Positions 6,504 through 13,629 of a stretch of DNA of 21,664 bases are shown here, piece after piece. This stretch comes from an uncultured Flavobacterium sp. (GTDB lineage: Bacteria; Bacteroidota; Bacteroidia; Flavobacteriales; Flavobacteriaceae). The translations under genes were made by a program, and so were the position numbers. The first letter of the stretch is position 1. Every line of letters begins with the position of its first letter. A model generated the notes under the pieces. That model had not been told where the DNA came from, ran no database searches, and worked only from the letters and a program-made list of their open reading frames with translations. The stretch is from NCBI RefSeq assembly GCF_946220915.1, contig NZ_CAMIHH010000053.1, positions 1 to 21,664 on the forward strand, in the 5' to 3' direction.

Positions 6504-7268
6504 TTGAAAGTTTGGTTTTTAGGTACGGGAACCTCCCAGGGAATTCCGGTCATAGGCTGCAGCGACCCTGTATGCCATAGCAGCGACCCCCGCGATAAGC
6601 GCCTCCGTGTATCGGTTTGGATACACTGGGAAGGCCATTCGTATGTTATTGACTGTGGCCCCGATTTCCGTCAGCAGATGCTTGCTTCAAAATGCCCTAA
6701 ACTCGACGGCATCCTGTATACCCATGAGCATGCCGACCATACTGCGGGCCTCGATGACATCCGGCCCTTCGTTTTCAGGCAGGGCGATATTCCCATTTAT
6801 GCCCACCAGCGGGTAATCAGCAATCTAAGGAAGCGTTTTGATTATGTGTTTGAAGAGGAAGACCGGTATCCCGGCGCGCCTTCCGTCTCCGTGCAGGTGG
6901 TTATTCCCGGGCAGCCTTTTGCCATTGGCAATAAAACGGCAATGCCGATAAACGTAAAGCACGGTAGCCTTGACATCTTTGGCTATCGTATCGGTGATTT
7001 TGCTTACCTGACCGATGTAAAATATGTCGAGCCTGAAGAAACCGACAAGCTAAAAGGGCTTAACGTGTTAGTTGTAAGCGCACTGCGCCATGAGCCGCAC
7101 GATACACACTATAATCTTGAAGAGGCGCTTGCCCTGATCAGCCTGTTGAAACCCGAAAGGGCTTACCTGACACACATTGGCCATCACATGGGCTTTCATG
7201 CCGAAGTACAGCAAAGCCTCCCGCCCAATGTATTCCTTGCCTACGATAATTTAGAAATAACCATTTAA
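6504..7268 (+). CDS. Metallo-beta-lactamase-fold hydrolase, PhnP-like
   Basis: 254 residues from a TTG start at 6504; no ATG lies in a suitable place and the frame from TTG gives the family N-terminus KVWFLGTGTSQGIPVIGC. The zinc-binding signature THEHADH is at 73-79, with further ligands expected at the His of VKHGS, the Asp of AYLTDVKY and the His of LTHIGHHMG. This family includes PhnP, a phosphoribosyl cyclic phosphodiesterase, and tRNase Z relatives; the early GTGTSxGxPxxGC motif fits PhnP-like members. There are no phosphonate-pathway genes nearby, so a general cyclic phosphodiesterase role is more likely than C-P lyase work (inference). The next gene starts 5 nt after the stop, so the pair should be co-transcribed. 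Confidence 0.88.
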   Translation: MKVWFLGTGTSQGIPVIGCSDPVCHSSDPRDKRLRVSVWIHWEGHSYVIDCGPDFRQQMLASKCPKLDGILYTHEHADHTAGLDDIRPFVFRQGDIPIYAHQRVISNLRKRFDYVFEEEDRYPGAPSVSVQVVIPGQPFAIGNKTAMPINVKHGSLDIFGYRIGDFAYLTDVKYVEPEETDKLKGLNVLVVSALRHEPHDTHYNLEEALALISLLKPERAYLTHIGHHMGFHAEVQQSLPPNVFLAYDNLEITI

Positions 7269-7273
7269 CCATC

Positions 7274-7777
7274 ATGAAAAAGAATATATTTTTATACCTG
7301 TTCATATTTGCATTGCTTATCAATGTGTTTACCTATATGTATTTTTCAAACAGGCAAAAATTTGAAGACGGAAGGATCCGGAAACTGGAAGCCGCCCGCA
7401 AATCGTTAAAGGACAGCCTCCAGGCAGAAGCTGAAAAGGTTTCCGATGCGAGTTATTTCATGTTGGCTTACAATGACAACGCCCTTGATTATTTTGCCGA
7501 AAGCATGGACGTTTCGTCGCTTGATAAGAAAATTAAAGATGGGGTGCTGGTACAAAATTCGAATCCCAAAGGTAATCCGCTGGTGGGTTATGATGCCCTT
7601 AACGGCAGCAATTTCCTTATCAACAAAGTGCAGGTGCTCAACCATCGCTGGATTATTGCCGACTATAGTAACGGCAAGGCGTGGGGCGAGGTACTCATTA
7701 AATATTTTGCAGAGCCAGACGGTACCTTTAAGTACGAAACCATGGAAACCCTGCTGCATACAGGTACTGTAAAATAG
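7274..7777 (+). CDS. Membrane-anchored protein, uncharacterised (167 aa)
   Basis: One N-terminal hydrophobic segment (about residues 4-24, NIFLYLFIFALLINVFTYMYF) with two basic residues before it suggests an uncleaved signal anchor with the rest of the protein outside the inner membrane. Residues 26-57 are charged and probably coiled-coil (RQKFEDGRIRKLEAARKSL). The C-terminal 90 residues form a compact domain with NPKGNPLVGYDAL and ILNHRWIIADYSNGKAWGEV, which I recall as conserved among flavobacterial homologues, though without a known function. It starts 5 nt after the metallo-hydrolase stop. I see no catalytic motif. Convergent with the response-regulator gene (30 nt gap), with no clear terminator. 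Confidence 0.78.
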   Translation: MKKNIFLYLFIFALLINVFTYMYFSNRQKFEDGRIRKLEAARKSLKDSLQAEAEKVSDASYFMLAYNDNALDYFAESMDVSSLDKKIKDGVLVQNSNPKGNPLVGYDALNGSNFLINKVQVLNHRWIIADYSNGKAWGEVLIKYFAEPDGTFKYETMETLLHTGTVK

Positions 7778-7807
7778 CCGCTTTCCAAGCACCGTTATAA
7801 TTATGTC

Positions 7808-8425
7808 TTAAAAGTCATACTTTTTTTCCATCGAATAGCGGAGCAGCTCGCTCTTGCCGTGCAGGCTCAGTTTTTTAAGGATGTTTTTGCGGTGGGTGTC
7901 AACGGTGGTTTTCCCAATGAACAGCTGATCGGCAATTTCCTGCGAAGTTTTTCCTTCGCCGATAAGCTTTACAATTTCATGCTCCCTTTTGCTTAGCGGG
8001 GCCTCCTTGCTGTCTTTTTTCGTGTAGTGGTCCTTTTTAAGGGAACTGTCGAAAAACGTTTCCCCCTTGACAACCGCCCTGATAGCTGAAAGTACCGTTT
8101 TTAATGAAGAATTTTTAAGAATATAACCCGAAGCCCCGGCTTCTTCCATCTGGGCAATGGCTTCCTCCTGGTCAAACATGCTGAAAGCAATAACCTTAAT
8201 CCAGGGAAATTCCTTTTTTATATGCCGTGTTGCTGTAATGCCGTCCATCCTGGGCATCCGAATATCAGTAAGGACAACATCGGGTTTTTTTAGCCGCACG
8301 ATTTCCAGCAGCCTTTCGCCATCGTTAGCCTCGCCGGTAACGGTTATGCCGTCTTCGTATTCAAAAAATAGCTTTATCCCATCGATAAGCGATTGGTGGT
8401 CTTCAGCGATTGCGATCGTGATCAT
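7808..8425 (-). CDS. NarL/FixJ-type response regulator (receiver + LuxR HTH)
   Basis: 205 residues. The receiver domain covers about 1-120 with acidic pocket Glu8/Asp9, phospho-acceptor Asp54 in VLTDIRMPRMDG, Ser82 and Lys104 in YILKNSS. The LuxR-type DNA-binding domain covers about 143-200 (LSKREHEIVKLIGEGKTSQE, then HTH IADQLFIGKTTVDTHRKNIL). The start codon overlaps the stop of the histidine-kinase gene by 4 nt (ATGA), so translation is coupled and the two form a cognate pair. Neighbouring genes give no clue to the target regulon. All residues needed for phosphorylation are present. Confidence 0.95.
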   Translation of the reverse strand: MITIAIAEDHQSLIDGIKLFFEYEDGITVTGEANDGERLLEIVRLKKPDVVLTDIRMPRMDGITATRHIKKEFPWIKVIAFSMFDQEEAIAQMEEAGASGYILKNSSLKTVLSAIRAVVKGETFFDSSLKKDHYTKKDSKEAPLSKREHEIVKLIGEGKTSQEIADQLFIGKTTVDTHRKNILKKLSLHGKSELLRYSMEKKYDF

Positions 8426-9210
8426 AATGGTAAATCGATTATTATGGTTGTTCCTTTGCCGGGAGCCGTATCTATGGTAAAATCCCCGCCCAGTTGGGCC
8501 ACTTTTTGTTGGATGCCTTTAAGGCCCGAGCCTTTAATGTCCCAATGCGCAGCAATCCCAATGCCGTTATCCTCGACCATCAGGTTCAGGGTATCATTGT
8601 GGCCCGTAAGCTGTAGCAGCACCTCGGTGGCGTGCGAATGCCTTACCGCATTTTCAGCCAATTCCCGGATCATGCGGAATATAGTAATTTCGAATGCGTT
8701 ATCCAGCCTCGTATCAAGGCCAAATGCCGTTACCTGTATGTTAACATTACCCTGCTCCGGCATTTTTTCGGCCAGTTTGCGCAAGGAAGGCAGCAAACCT
8801 TCCCTGGCAGGTACACCCATGTTCTTTGCCTGTGCCAGCCCACGTACTTTTTGATAGGCCGACTCGATCATCTCATCGGTCTTTTCGTATATCCTGGTAT
8901 CTTCCTCCGAAAGCGCATTGTGGCGCAGCCGAAGGTTTTCAAAATTTATTTTAAGCGCAGCCAGCAGGCTCCCAAGGCTGTCATGCAGTTCCTGTGCGGA
9001 GTGCAGCCTTTCAAGGTACTGGTTCTCAATAATGATGTCCAGGCCCTGCCTCCCCGATTCCTGCAGCCGGATATCCATTTTTTGCTGTACCATCATTTTT
9101 TCCAGTGTGGTGACAATGCGCTTTTGCCGCGCTATTTTTAATAGCAGCCAACCCGAAACCCCAAACAATGCTGCCAGTCCTATATATGTAAATTGCAAAG
9201 TCGATATCAT
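8422..9210 (-). CDS. Sensor histidine kinase of the NarL/DesK-like (HisKA_3) class
   Basis: I place the start at the ATG 9208-9210 (MISTLQFTYIGLAALFG), giving 262 residues. The open frame runs back to 9405, but that part crosses a terminator (9291-9315) and overlaps the upstream small gene; ATGs at 9231 or 9252 remain possible. One membrane segment lies at about 3-23, with only a few residues outside, so there is no extracellular sensor domain. A coiled-coil linker leads to the HisKA_3 dimerisation domain with ELHDSLGSLLAAL (phospho-acceptor His76), then the HATPase_c domain with N box ELAENAVRHSH and G boxes VEDNGIGIA and GSGLKGI. Partner of the response regulator just downstream, with 4-nt overlap. 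The signal is unknown and may arrive through the membrane or a partner. Confidence 0.9.
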   Translation of the reverse strand: MISTLQFTYIGLAALFGVSGWLLLKIARQKRIVTTLEKMMVQQKMDIRLQESGRQGLDIIIENQYLERLHSAQELHDSLGSLLAALKINFENLRLRHNALSEEDTRIYEKTDEMIESAYQKVRGLAQAKNMGVPAREGLLPSLRKLAEKMPEQGNVNIQVTAFGLDTRLDNAFEITIFRMIRELAENAVRHSHATEVLLQLTGHNDTLNLMVEDNGIGIAAHWDIKGSGLKGIQQKVAQLGGDFTIDTAPGKGTTIIIDLPL

Positions 9211-9290
9211 TTTAATATGCACCCATTTCATTATTCTTCGCATGTTGCCCATTAAGGATGCACGGCAAATATCAGGAACATAAGGTATAA

Positions 9291-9315
9291 AAAAATCCCC
9301 AATGATGGGGATTTT
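9291..9315 (-). terminator. Terminator behind the small two-TM gene
   Basis: The arms 9292-9301 and 9306-9315 (AAAATCCCCA with TGGGGATTTT) form a 10-bp hairpin with loop ATGA. On the minus strand it runs into seven T residues, so it ends the transcript of the gene at 9336-9524 and separates it from the histidine-kinase gene. Confidence 0.8.
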
Positions 9316-9335
9316 GGATAAGTACTTGTATGTAA

Positions 9336-9524
9336 TTATTCTTTTACATAGTATTTTATAAAAAATAAAACCCCAATAAAGGCAATGAATGCAACGAGCA
9401 CCCAATAACTGCCTTTGTAGTATTTTTTATGCAGTGCAAGGTCTTTGCGGTAAACGTATATCATGGCAATGATGAATGCCACTAAAAAACCGCCTGCAAA
9501 AATCCACTGTCCTGTTGTAAACAT
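9336..9524 (-). CDS. Small protein with two membrane segments (62 aa)
   Basis: The preferred start is the ATG at 9522-9524 (MFTTGQWIFAGGFLVAFIIA, 62 residues), because a -7-like TAGCTTTG at 9540-9547 would place the transcript start near 9533, below the alternative ATG at 9542. Two hydrophobic segments (about 7-26 and 43-60) flank a basic loop (YRKDLALHKKYYKGSY), predicting a hairpin in the inner membrane with both ends on the same side. I recall similar short proteins in many flavobacteria; no function is known. It is a single-gene unit with its own terminator at 9291-9315, divergent from the MazG-like gene. Confidence 0.75.
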   Translation of the reverse strand: MFTTGQWIFAGGFLVAFIIAMIYVYRKDLALHKKYYKGSYWVLVAFIAFIGVLFFIKYYVKE

Positions 9525-9539
9525 GTTGAAATCTTTTTG

Positions 9540-9547
9540 CAAAGCTA
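9540..9547 (-). promoter_or_regulatory. Possible -7 element of the small two-TM gene
   Basis: On the minus strand this reads TAGCTTTG, a full match to TAnnTTTG. No TTG is seen at the expected -33 distance. It helps decide the start of the small gene (9524 rather than 9542). Confidence 0.4.
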
Positions 9548-9599
9548 CGGTTTTGCGCAGTCATTTCTGCTTAATTTGCCTTCATAAATTTACCCTGAT

Positions 9600-9983
9600 A
9601 TGAAAAAACAGCTTGATTCCGTACAGCAGTTCCATGCTTCGTTTGGCCTTGGAATAAGCAATGTACCCAAAGGCTGCCTTGGCGAAGCGGTAAACCTGCT
9701 GCGCTACAACCTGATGAAGGAGGAAAATGAGGAGTACCTTGAAGCGGTGCAAAACAACGACCTCATTGAAATTGCTGATGCCCTGGGCGATATGCTGTAT
9801 ATTTTGTGCGGCACCATCATAGAGCACGGCCTCCAGCATAAAATTGAGGAGGTGTTTGACGAAATACAGCGCAGCAACATGAGTAAGCTGGGGCCGGGCG
9901 GCCTGCCCCTGTACCGGGAAGATGGCAAAGTAATGAAAGGCCCGGATTACTCCAGGCCCGATTTTTCGAAAATACTCAAATAG
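9600..9983 (+). CDS. MazG-like / phosphoribosyl-ATP pyrophosphohydrolase-like nucleotide pyrophosphohydrolase
   Basis: 127 residues, all-alpha NTP-PPase superfamily. The metal-binding signature is clear: EENEE at 41-45 (EExxE) and EIADALGD at 57-64 (ExxD plus a further Asp). The C-terminal stretch RSNMSKLGPGGLPLYREDGK with KGPDYSRPDF is typical of the single-domain PRA-PH-like family seen in Bacteroidota. Such enzymes release pyrophosphate from NTPs or dNTPs, often cleaning up non-canonical nucleotides; a histidine-pathway role is unlikely because no his genes are nearby. The ATG at 9600 is followed by MKKQLDSVQQFH. Single-gene unit between divergent and convergent neighbours. Confidence 0.87.
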   Translation: MKKQLDSVQQFHASFGLGISNVPKGCLGEAVNLLRYNLMKEENEEYLEAVQNNDLIEIADALGDMLYILCGTIIEHGLQHKIEEVFDEIQRSNMSKLGPGGLPLYREDGKVMKGPDYSRPDFSKILK

Positions 9984-10075
9984 TTTATTGATCTATAAAG
10001 CTGATAAGTTCATGGGCTTATGGTTGATGCACTGTGATTATAAATAATCCAATTATAAACTCATAAACCTCAATG

Positions 10076-11140
10076 CTATATCTTCACTGTCCAGTTAAAA
10101 GTATCTTCAGCCAGTTTGTATTGTATGTTGGTAAGCTTTTCTTTTAATTCTGATGCAAACGAATTTTCGGGTTTGGGCAGTTCGTAATCTTTATCCTGGT
10201 AACAAAACCCTGCAATGGGGTTGATGACTGCCGCCGTACCAGCGCCAAAGATTTCTTTCAGCGACCCGTTCTCCGCAGCCTCAATGAGTTCCGAAACCAG
10301 TACAGGACGCACTTCCACCTTAATATTTTCCCTTGCAGCGAGGTCGATGATACTTTTGCGGGTAATGCCGTCAAGTATTCTCTCGCTTGTAGGGGCGGTG
10401 TACAGCGTATCGTTTATCCTGAAAAATACGTTCATGGTGCCGGCTTCCTCCAGTTTCGTGTGAGTGGCATCATCGGTCCAGATAATTTGCTGGTAGCCTT
10501 TTTCGTTGGCCAGTTGGGTAGGGTAAAACTGTGCAGAGTAATTTCCTGCTGCTTTGGCCGCGCCAATGCCCCCATTGGCTGCACGGCTGTAGTGCTCGGC
10601 AATGATTACCCTCACTTCATCCGAATAATAGGAACGGGCAGGGGAGAGGATGATCATGAAGCGGTATTGCGAAGACGGCGCTGCAATCACGCCGGGGCCT
10701 GTCGCGATCATGAATGGCCTTATGTAAAGAGAGTTTCCTTTTCCTTTTTGCACCCATTCCTTGTCAAGTTCAATAAGCGCCTTCATGCCCCCAATGAAAA
10801 TTTCTCCGGGCACTGACGGCATAGCAAGCCTTTCGGCTGATTTATTGAAGCGTTCATGGTTCTGGTCGGGGCGGAACAGCCAGATGTCGTCGTTTTCGTC
10901 CTTATAGGCTTTCATGCCTTCAAAAATTGCCTGCCCGTAGTGGAACACTTTGGCAGAAGGATCAATGAGGAAAGGTTCGTAAGGACTGATTACCGGCGCC
11001 TCCCAGGTGCCGTTCCGGAAATCGCAAACCAGCATGTGGTCGGTAAAAATATTCCCAAAGGAAAGGTTTTCAAAATCCACAGAGCCTATATGGCTGGAAG
11101 GGGCCCTGTTTATAATAATATCAGTAGAGTTTTCGCCCAT
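10076..11140 (-). CDS. ilvE: Branched-chain amino acid aminotransferase
   Basis: 354 residues, class IV fold-type PLP aminotransferase of the longer (eukaryotic-like, BCAT type II) group common in Bacteroidota. It transfers amino groups between glutamate and the keto acids of Leu, Ile and Val. The PLP Schiff-base lysine is Lys196 in GAAKAAGNYSAQ; the conserved KLEEAGTMNVFF (230-240) and GITRKSIIDLA follow, and the N-terminal FHYGQAIFEGMKAY (66-79) is diagnostic. The start at 11140 gives MGENSTDIIINRAPSS, with a possible -7 element at 11175-11182. No other ilv or leu genes are in the window, so the gene stands alone. Assignment is firm. Confidence 0.96.
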   Translation of the reverse strand: MGENSTDIIINRAPSSHIGSVDFENLSFGNIFTDHMLVCDFRNGTWEAPVISPYEPFLIDPSAKVFHYGQAIFEGMKAYKDENDDIWLFRPDQNHERFNKSAERLAMPSVPGEIFIGGMKALIELDKEWVQKGKGNSLYIRPFMIATGPGVIAAPSSQYRFMIILSPARSYYSDEVRVIIAEHYSRAANGGIGAAKAAGNYSAQFYPTQLANEKGYQQIIWTDDATHTKLEEAGTMNVFFRINDTLYTAPTSERILDGITRKSIIDLAARENIKVEVRPVLVSELIEAAENGSLKEIFGAGTAAVINPIAGFCYQDKDYELPKPENSFASELKEKLTNIQYKLAEDTFNWTVKI

Positions 11141-11174
11141 TGTGCGTAGGGATATTTAGGTTAGTAGTGTTAAA

Positions 11175-11182
11175 CAAATTTA
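11175..11182 (-). promoter_or_regulatory. Possible -7 element of ilvE
   Basis: On the minus strand it reads TAAATTTG (TAnnTTTG). A TTTG lies only 14 nt further upstream (plus 11197-11200), shorter than the usual 17-23, so the match is partial. Predicted leader about 28 nt. Confidence 0.4.
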
Positions 11183-11281
11183 ATAAAAAATCATGGCAAA
11201 GGCACTTTAGCCGGAAATAATAGCATTTAAAAAATAATTGGCTGATTGAAAGTGGCATAGGTAAAATATTGAGCGGCAGTT

Positions 11282-11312
11282 TTTGCTGGCTTCAACTTTC
11301 TGCATAAATTTG
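11282..11312 (+). promoter_or_regulatory. Consensus promoter of the DUF4920 / haem lipoprotein / mnmD run
   Basis: TTTG at 11282-11285, 19 nt, then TAAATTTG at 11305-11312: a full match to TTTG-N19-TAnnTTTG. The predicted start near 11318 leaves a leader of about 16 nt before the ATG at 11335. Confidence 0.65.
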
Positions 11313-11334
11313 CCGGTAAACAAATTTCGCTGAA

Positions 11335-11988
11335 ATGAAAAAAACGATAATGATGGCAGCCGCCGCAATAGCATTTACGGCATGCCAGAAGAATAAGGAA
11401 ACCGGGGTTAAAACTGAGGACACCGTAATTGAGACGACCAAAGACACTGTTCATGTGGATACCGATACCGTTTCGGCGGCTGGAGCGGCAGAGGAAACGC
11501 CCATAACTGCCACGGTGGCCGAAGCAGAAAATACTGCGCCTGCAAAAAAAATTGAGGCGGTTGAGCCTGTGAAGGAAATTAAGGTAGACTATGCTTCTTT
11601 CGGCGCTAAAATATCTTCGGATAAAGCGCTTACCAAAGAGCAGATGATCGCGAAATATAAGAACCTCAAGCCGGGCGACACGGTAGCCATTAAGTTCAAA
11701 TCGAAAATAAAGGATGTTTGCCAGAAAAAAGGCTGCTGGATGGCGATGGAGCTGCCCAATGGAAAGGAATCGTTTGTAAAGTTCAAGGATTATGCTTTTT
11801 TCGTGCCGCTTAATGCCACTGAATCCGATGCTATCGTGAGCGGCAAGGCTTTTGTAAGCGAAACATCAGTAGCACAGCTGAGGCATTATGCCAAGGATGG
11901 CGGCCAGTCGGAAGCGGAAATCGCGAAGATTACCGAACCGAAGGTGGAATATAAATTCATGGCCGATGGCGTGCTGATAAGCAAATAA
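11335..11988 (+). CDS. DUF4920 lipoprotein with CQKKGCWM motif
   Basis: 217 residues. A short lipoprotein signal peptide ends in the lipobox FTAC with Cys17, so the protein should be lipid-anchored in the cell envelope. Residues 18-85 are a low-complexity Thr/Ala/Glu linker. The DUF4920 domain covers about 86-217; its hallmark is VCQKKGCWMAMEL with Cys129 and Cys134, followed by a beta-rich part (FVKFKDYAFFVPLN). The close Cys pair with Trp suggests metal, haem or disulfide chemistry, but no function is established. The stop codon shares its last base with the ATG of the haem lipoprotein gene (TAATG), so translation is coupled. The strong promoter at 11282-11312 serves it. Function inferred only from context: an envelope redox or metal role together with the next gene. 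Confidence 0.87.
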   Translation: MKKTIMMAAAAIAFTACQKNKETGVKTEDTVIETTKDTVHVDTDTVSAAGAAEETPITATVAEAENTAPAKKIEAVEPVKEIKVDYASFGAKISSDKALTKEQMIAKYKNLKPGDTVAIKFKSKIKDVCQKKGCWMAMELPNGKESFVKFKDYAFFVPLNATESDAIVSGKAFVSETSVAQLRHYAKDGGQSEAEIAKITEPKVEYKFMADGVLISK

Positions 11989-12455
11989 TGAAGAAGAGAA
12001 TACTGCTGCCTGCAATATGCCTGCTGGCTTTGGCCTCCTGCAAGGAAACGACCAAACCGGAACCAGCTGTTACCCAAGCACCAATACAAACTGAAGCCCC
12101 GGCCAAAAAGGAAAAAGAATTCAAAATGTATGAGATGTCAGAAATGGCAGGGCTCATGGAGCAAATGTATGCCGAGAACATGCAGCTGAAACAGCGCATT
12201 GCAGAGGGTGAGGCCATAGGCAGCTTCCCACAGCATTTCCTGAAGATCCACGCTTCGGCAATGACCGATGAAAGCGAGAACGATGCATTTTTCAGGGAGC
12301 AGGCCCAGGTATTCATCCGGGCCCAGGAAATGATATATAAAGATCCTGCCAATGCCAAAAAGCATTTTAACAACGCGGTTACGGCCTGTGTACAATGCCA
12401 TGAACAAAAATGCGAAGGGCCGATACCCAGAATCAAAAAGCTTTACATAAAATAA
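11988..12455 (+). CDS. Lipoprotein with C-terminal CXXCH haem motif (cytochrome c'-like)
   Basis: 155 residues. Lipobox LASC with Cys18 predicts a lipoprotein. After a Pro/Lys linker (to about 44), residues 45-145 look all-helical (YEMSEMAGLMEQMYAENMQL, then FFREQAQVFIRAQEMIY), ending in the haem-binding motif CVQCH at 134-138. A single CXXCH near the C-terminus of a four-helix protein is the pattern of class II cytochromes (c' / c-556), so covalent haem c is likely; methionines near residues 48-60 are possible axial ligands. Unusually, CHEQKC adds a third cysteine (Cys142) shortly after the haem site, before PIPRIKKLYIK. It overlaps the DUF4920 stop by 1 nt and is followed 2 nt later by mnmD. 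Confidence 0.78.
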   Translation: MKKRILLPAICLLALASCKETTKPEPAVTQAPIQTEAPAKKEKEFKMYEMSEMAGLMEQMYAENMQLKQRIAEGEAIGSFPQHFLKIHASAMTDESENDAFFREQAQVFIRAQEMIYKDPANAKKHFNNAVTACVQCHEQKCEGPIPRIKKLYIK

Positions 12456-12457
12456 TT

Positions 12458-13117
12458 TTGGAAAGGCAGATAATCGTTACCCAGGATGGATCGGCAACCA
12501 TTTACCTCCCGGAAATGGAAGAATCCTATCATTCTAAATTCGGAGCCATCCAGGAAGCATACCATGTATTCATACAGAATGGTCTGGCACTTGGCGAAGG
12601 GCCTGTTTCTGTTCTTGAAATAGGCTTTGGGACAGGCCTCAACGCGTTCATCACTTTTCTGGAATCGGTTAAAACCGGACGGCAAATCGATTATACCGGG
12701 GTGGAAGCCTATCCTGTAGAGCCCGCCGAGGCTGCACAGCTCAATTATGCCGATGCGCTAAGTGCTGGTACTTATTCGGATACATACCGGCTCATGCATG
12801 AGTGCAAATGGGGTGAAAGCACGCCCCTGAGCACTATATTTACGTTAAATAAGCGCCGCCAGTTCTTTAATGACATTATGGACAGGGAGGCTTACGACAT
12901 TATTTACTTTGATGCATTTGGATATCATGTGCAGCCGGAACTTTGGAGCCCGGAAATTTTCAAGAAAATGCATGATGCGCTAAAGATCAATGGCATACTG
13001 GTAACTTACGCCTGCCGCACGGTAATAAGGAAGGCAATGCAGCAGGCAGGTTTTACGACCGAAAAACTACCCGGCCCACCGGGCAAGCGTGAAATGCTTC
13101 GGGCAAGAAAACTTTAA
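12458..13117 (+). CDS. mnmD: tRNA (mnm5s2U34) methyltransferase MnmD, stand-alone
   Basis: I choose the TTG at 12458 as start (MERQIIVTQDGSATIYLPE, 219 residues), 2 nt after the preceding stop; the ATG at 12410 would add 16 residues inside the previous gene and does not fit the family N-terminus. This is the SAM-dependent methyltransferase half of bacterial MnmC; it completes the 5-methylaminomethyl group of wobble uridine in tRNAs. The SAM-binding loop is VLEIGFGTGLNAF, followed by YTGVEAYPVEP and the acceptor motif YFDAFGYHVQPELWS. The C-terminal oxidase (MnmC1) domain of the E. coli fusion is absent, as in many bacteria with a separate MnmD. The position behind two envelope lipoproteins looks like transcriptional convenience rather than shared function. 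Confidence 0.9.
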   Translation: MERQIIVTQDGSATIYLPEMEESYHSKFGAIQEAYHVFIQNGLALGEGPVSVLEIGFGTGLNAFITFLESVKTGRQIDYTGVEAYPVEPAEAAQLNYADALSAGTYSDTYRLMHECKWGESTPLSTIFTLNKRRQFFNDIMDREAYDIIYFDAFGYHVQPELWSPEIFKKMHDALKINGILVTYACRTVIRKAMQQAGFTTEKLPGPPGKREMLRARKL

Positions 13118-13178
13118 ATAAATGTTAAATATTTAAAGGATTGGTAATTTACAACGTTTAAATAAAATACTATTTTTA

Positions 13179-13207
13179 TTGCCGGATTGTTTTTTTTGCT
13201 ACATTTA
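13179..13207 (+). promoter_or_regulatory. Possible promoter of the 65-aa gene
   Basis: TTG at 13179-13181, 18 nt, then TACATTTA at 13200-13207, which matches seven of eight positions of the TAnnTTTG form when the last base is ignored. The leader would be about 43 nt; an AAAAAGGA ribosome-binding stretch precedes the ATG at 13257. Confidence 0.35.
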
Positions 13208-13256
13208 CATATTCGTTCTTATCACCTTTAACCTTATTTAATACTTAAAAAGGATT

Positions 13257-13454
13257 ATGCCCAGACCTATGATTAATTATACAAAAAAAGTTTTGGAGAG
13301 CGTAAGCTTTGACCCAAAGCTGTTTTGTAAAGAAGTTGAAAAGGCAATCAAAATTTTGCTGCCTTATGAAATTGAGCAACTGGTAGACTGGCTTCATAAT
13401 TTTACAACCGAAAAGCCTGAGCTGAAAGCCTGTCTGATCTACGTTCAACAATAA
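13257..13454 (+). CDS. Small conserved protein, uncharacterised (65 aa)
   Basis: The ATG at 13257 is preceded by an A-rich AAAAAGGA stretch. The protein (MPRPMINYTKKVLESVSFDP...) is soluble, mostly helical and contains paired charged stretches; residues 15-45 (SVSFDPKLFCKEVEKAIKIL then LPYEIEQLVDW) resemble a family of short flavobacterial proteins that I recall starting with an INYTKxxLExVSFD pattern. No membrane segment and no known domain. It has its own terminator immediately downstream, and a possible promoter at 13179-13207, so it is an independent unit; such short well-expressed genes are sometimes growth-phase or stress linked. Function unknown. Confidence 0.78.
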   Translation: MPRPMINYTKKVLESVSFDPKLFCKEVEKAIKILLPYEIEQLVDWLHNFTTEKPELKACLIYVQQ

Positions 13455-13460
13455 AAACTA

Positions 13461-13487
13461 AAAGAGCCCGACACGGCTCTTTTTTTA
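13461..13487 (+). terminator. Rho-independent terminator of the 65-aa gene
   Basis: AAAGAGCC (13461-13468) pairs with GGCTCTTT (13475-13482) around CGACAC, followed by T residues to 13487. Confidence 0.9.
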
Positions 13488-13629
13488 TTTGTATAACCAA
13501 AACTAATCCCTAAAGGGAAACGATCAACCATCCCGGCATTGCTGCCGAAATAGATTCCATAGCGGGAAATATTGCCGCCAAAAAATATCTGTAATCGGAT
13601 TAGCGTTGCATTGTCATGGCAAAACGAAT

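Noticed and set aside
9211..9405. Longer histidine kinase starting at 9405
   Set aside because: It would read through a hairpin terminator and overlap the preceding small gene in another frame, and the extra part shows no domain.
9984..10075. Regulatory RNA or terminator in the spacer between the MazG-like gene and ilvE
   Set aside because: The stretch is A/T rich with only weak, interrupted inverted repeats and no T-tract behind a stable stem.
12410..12457. ATG start of mnmD at 12410
   Set aside because: It falls inside the haem lipoprotein gene; the TTG at 12458 gives the family N-terminus 2 nt after the stop.
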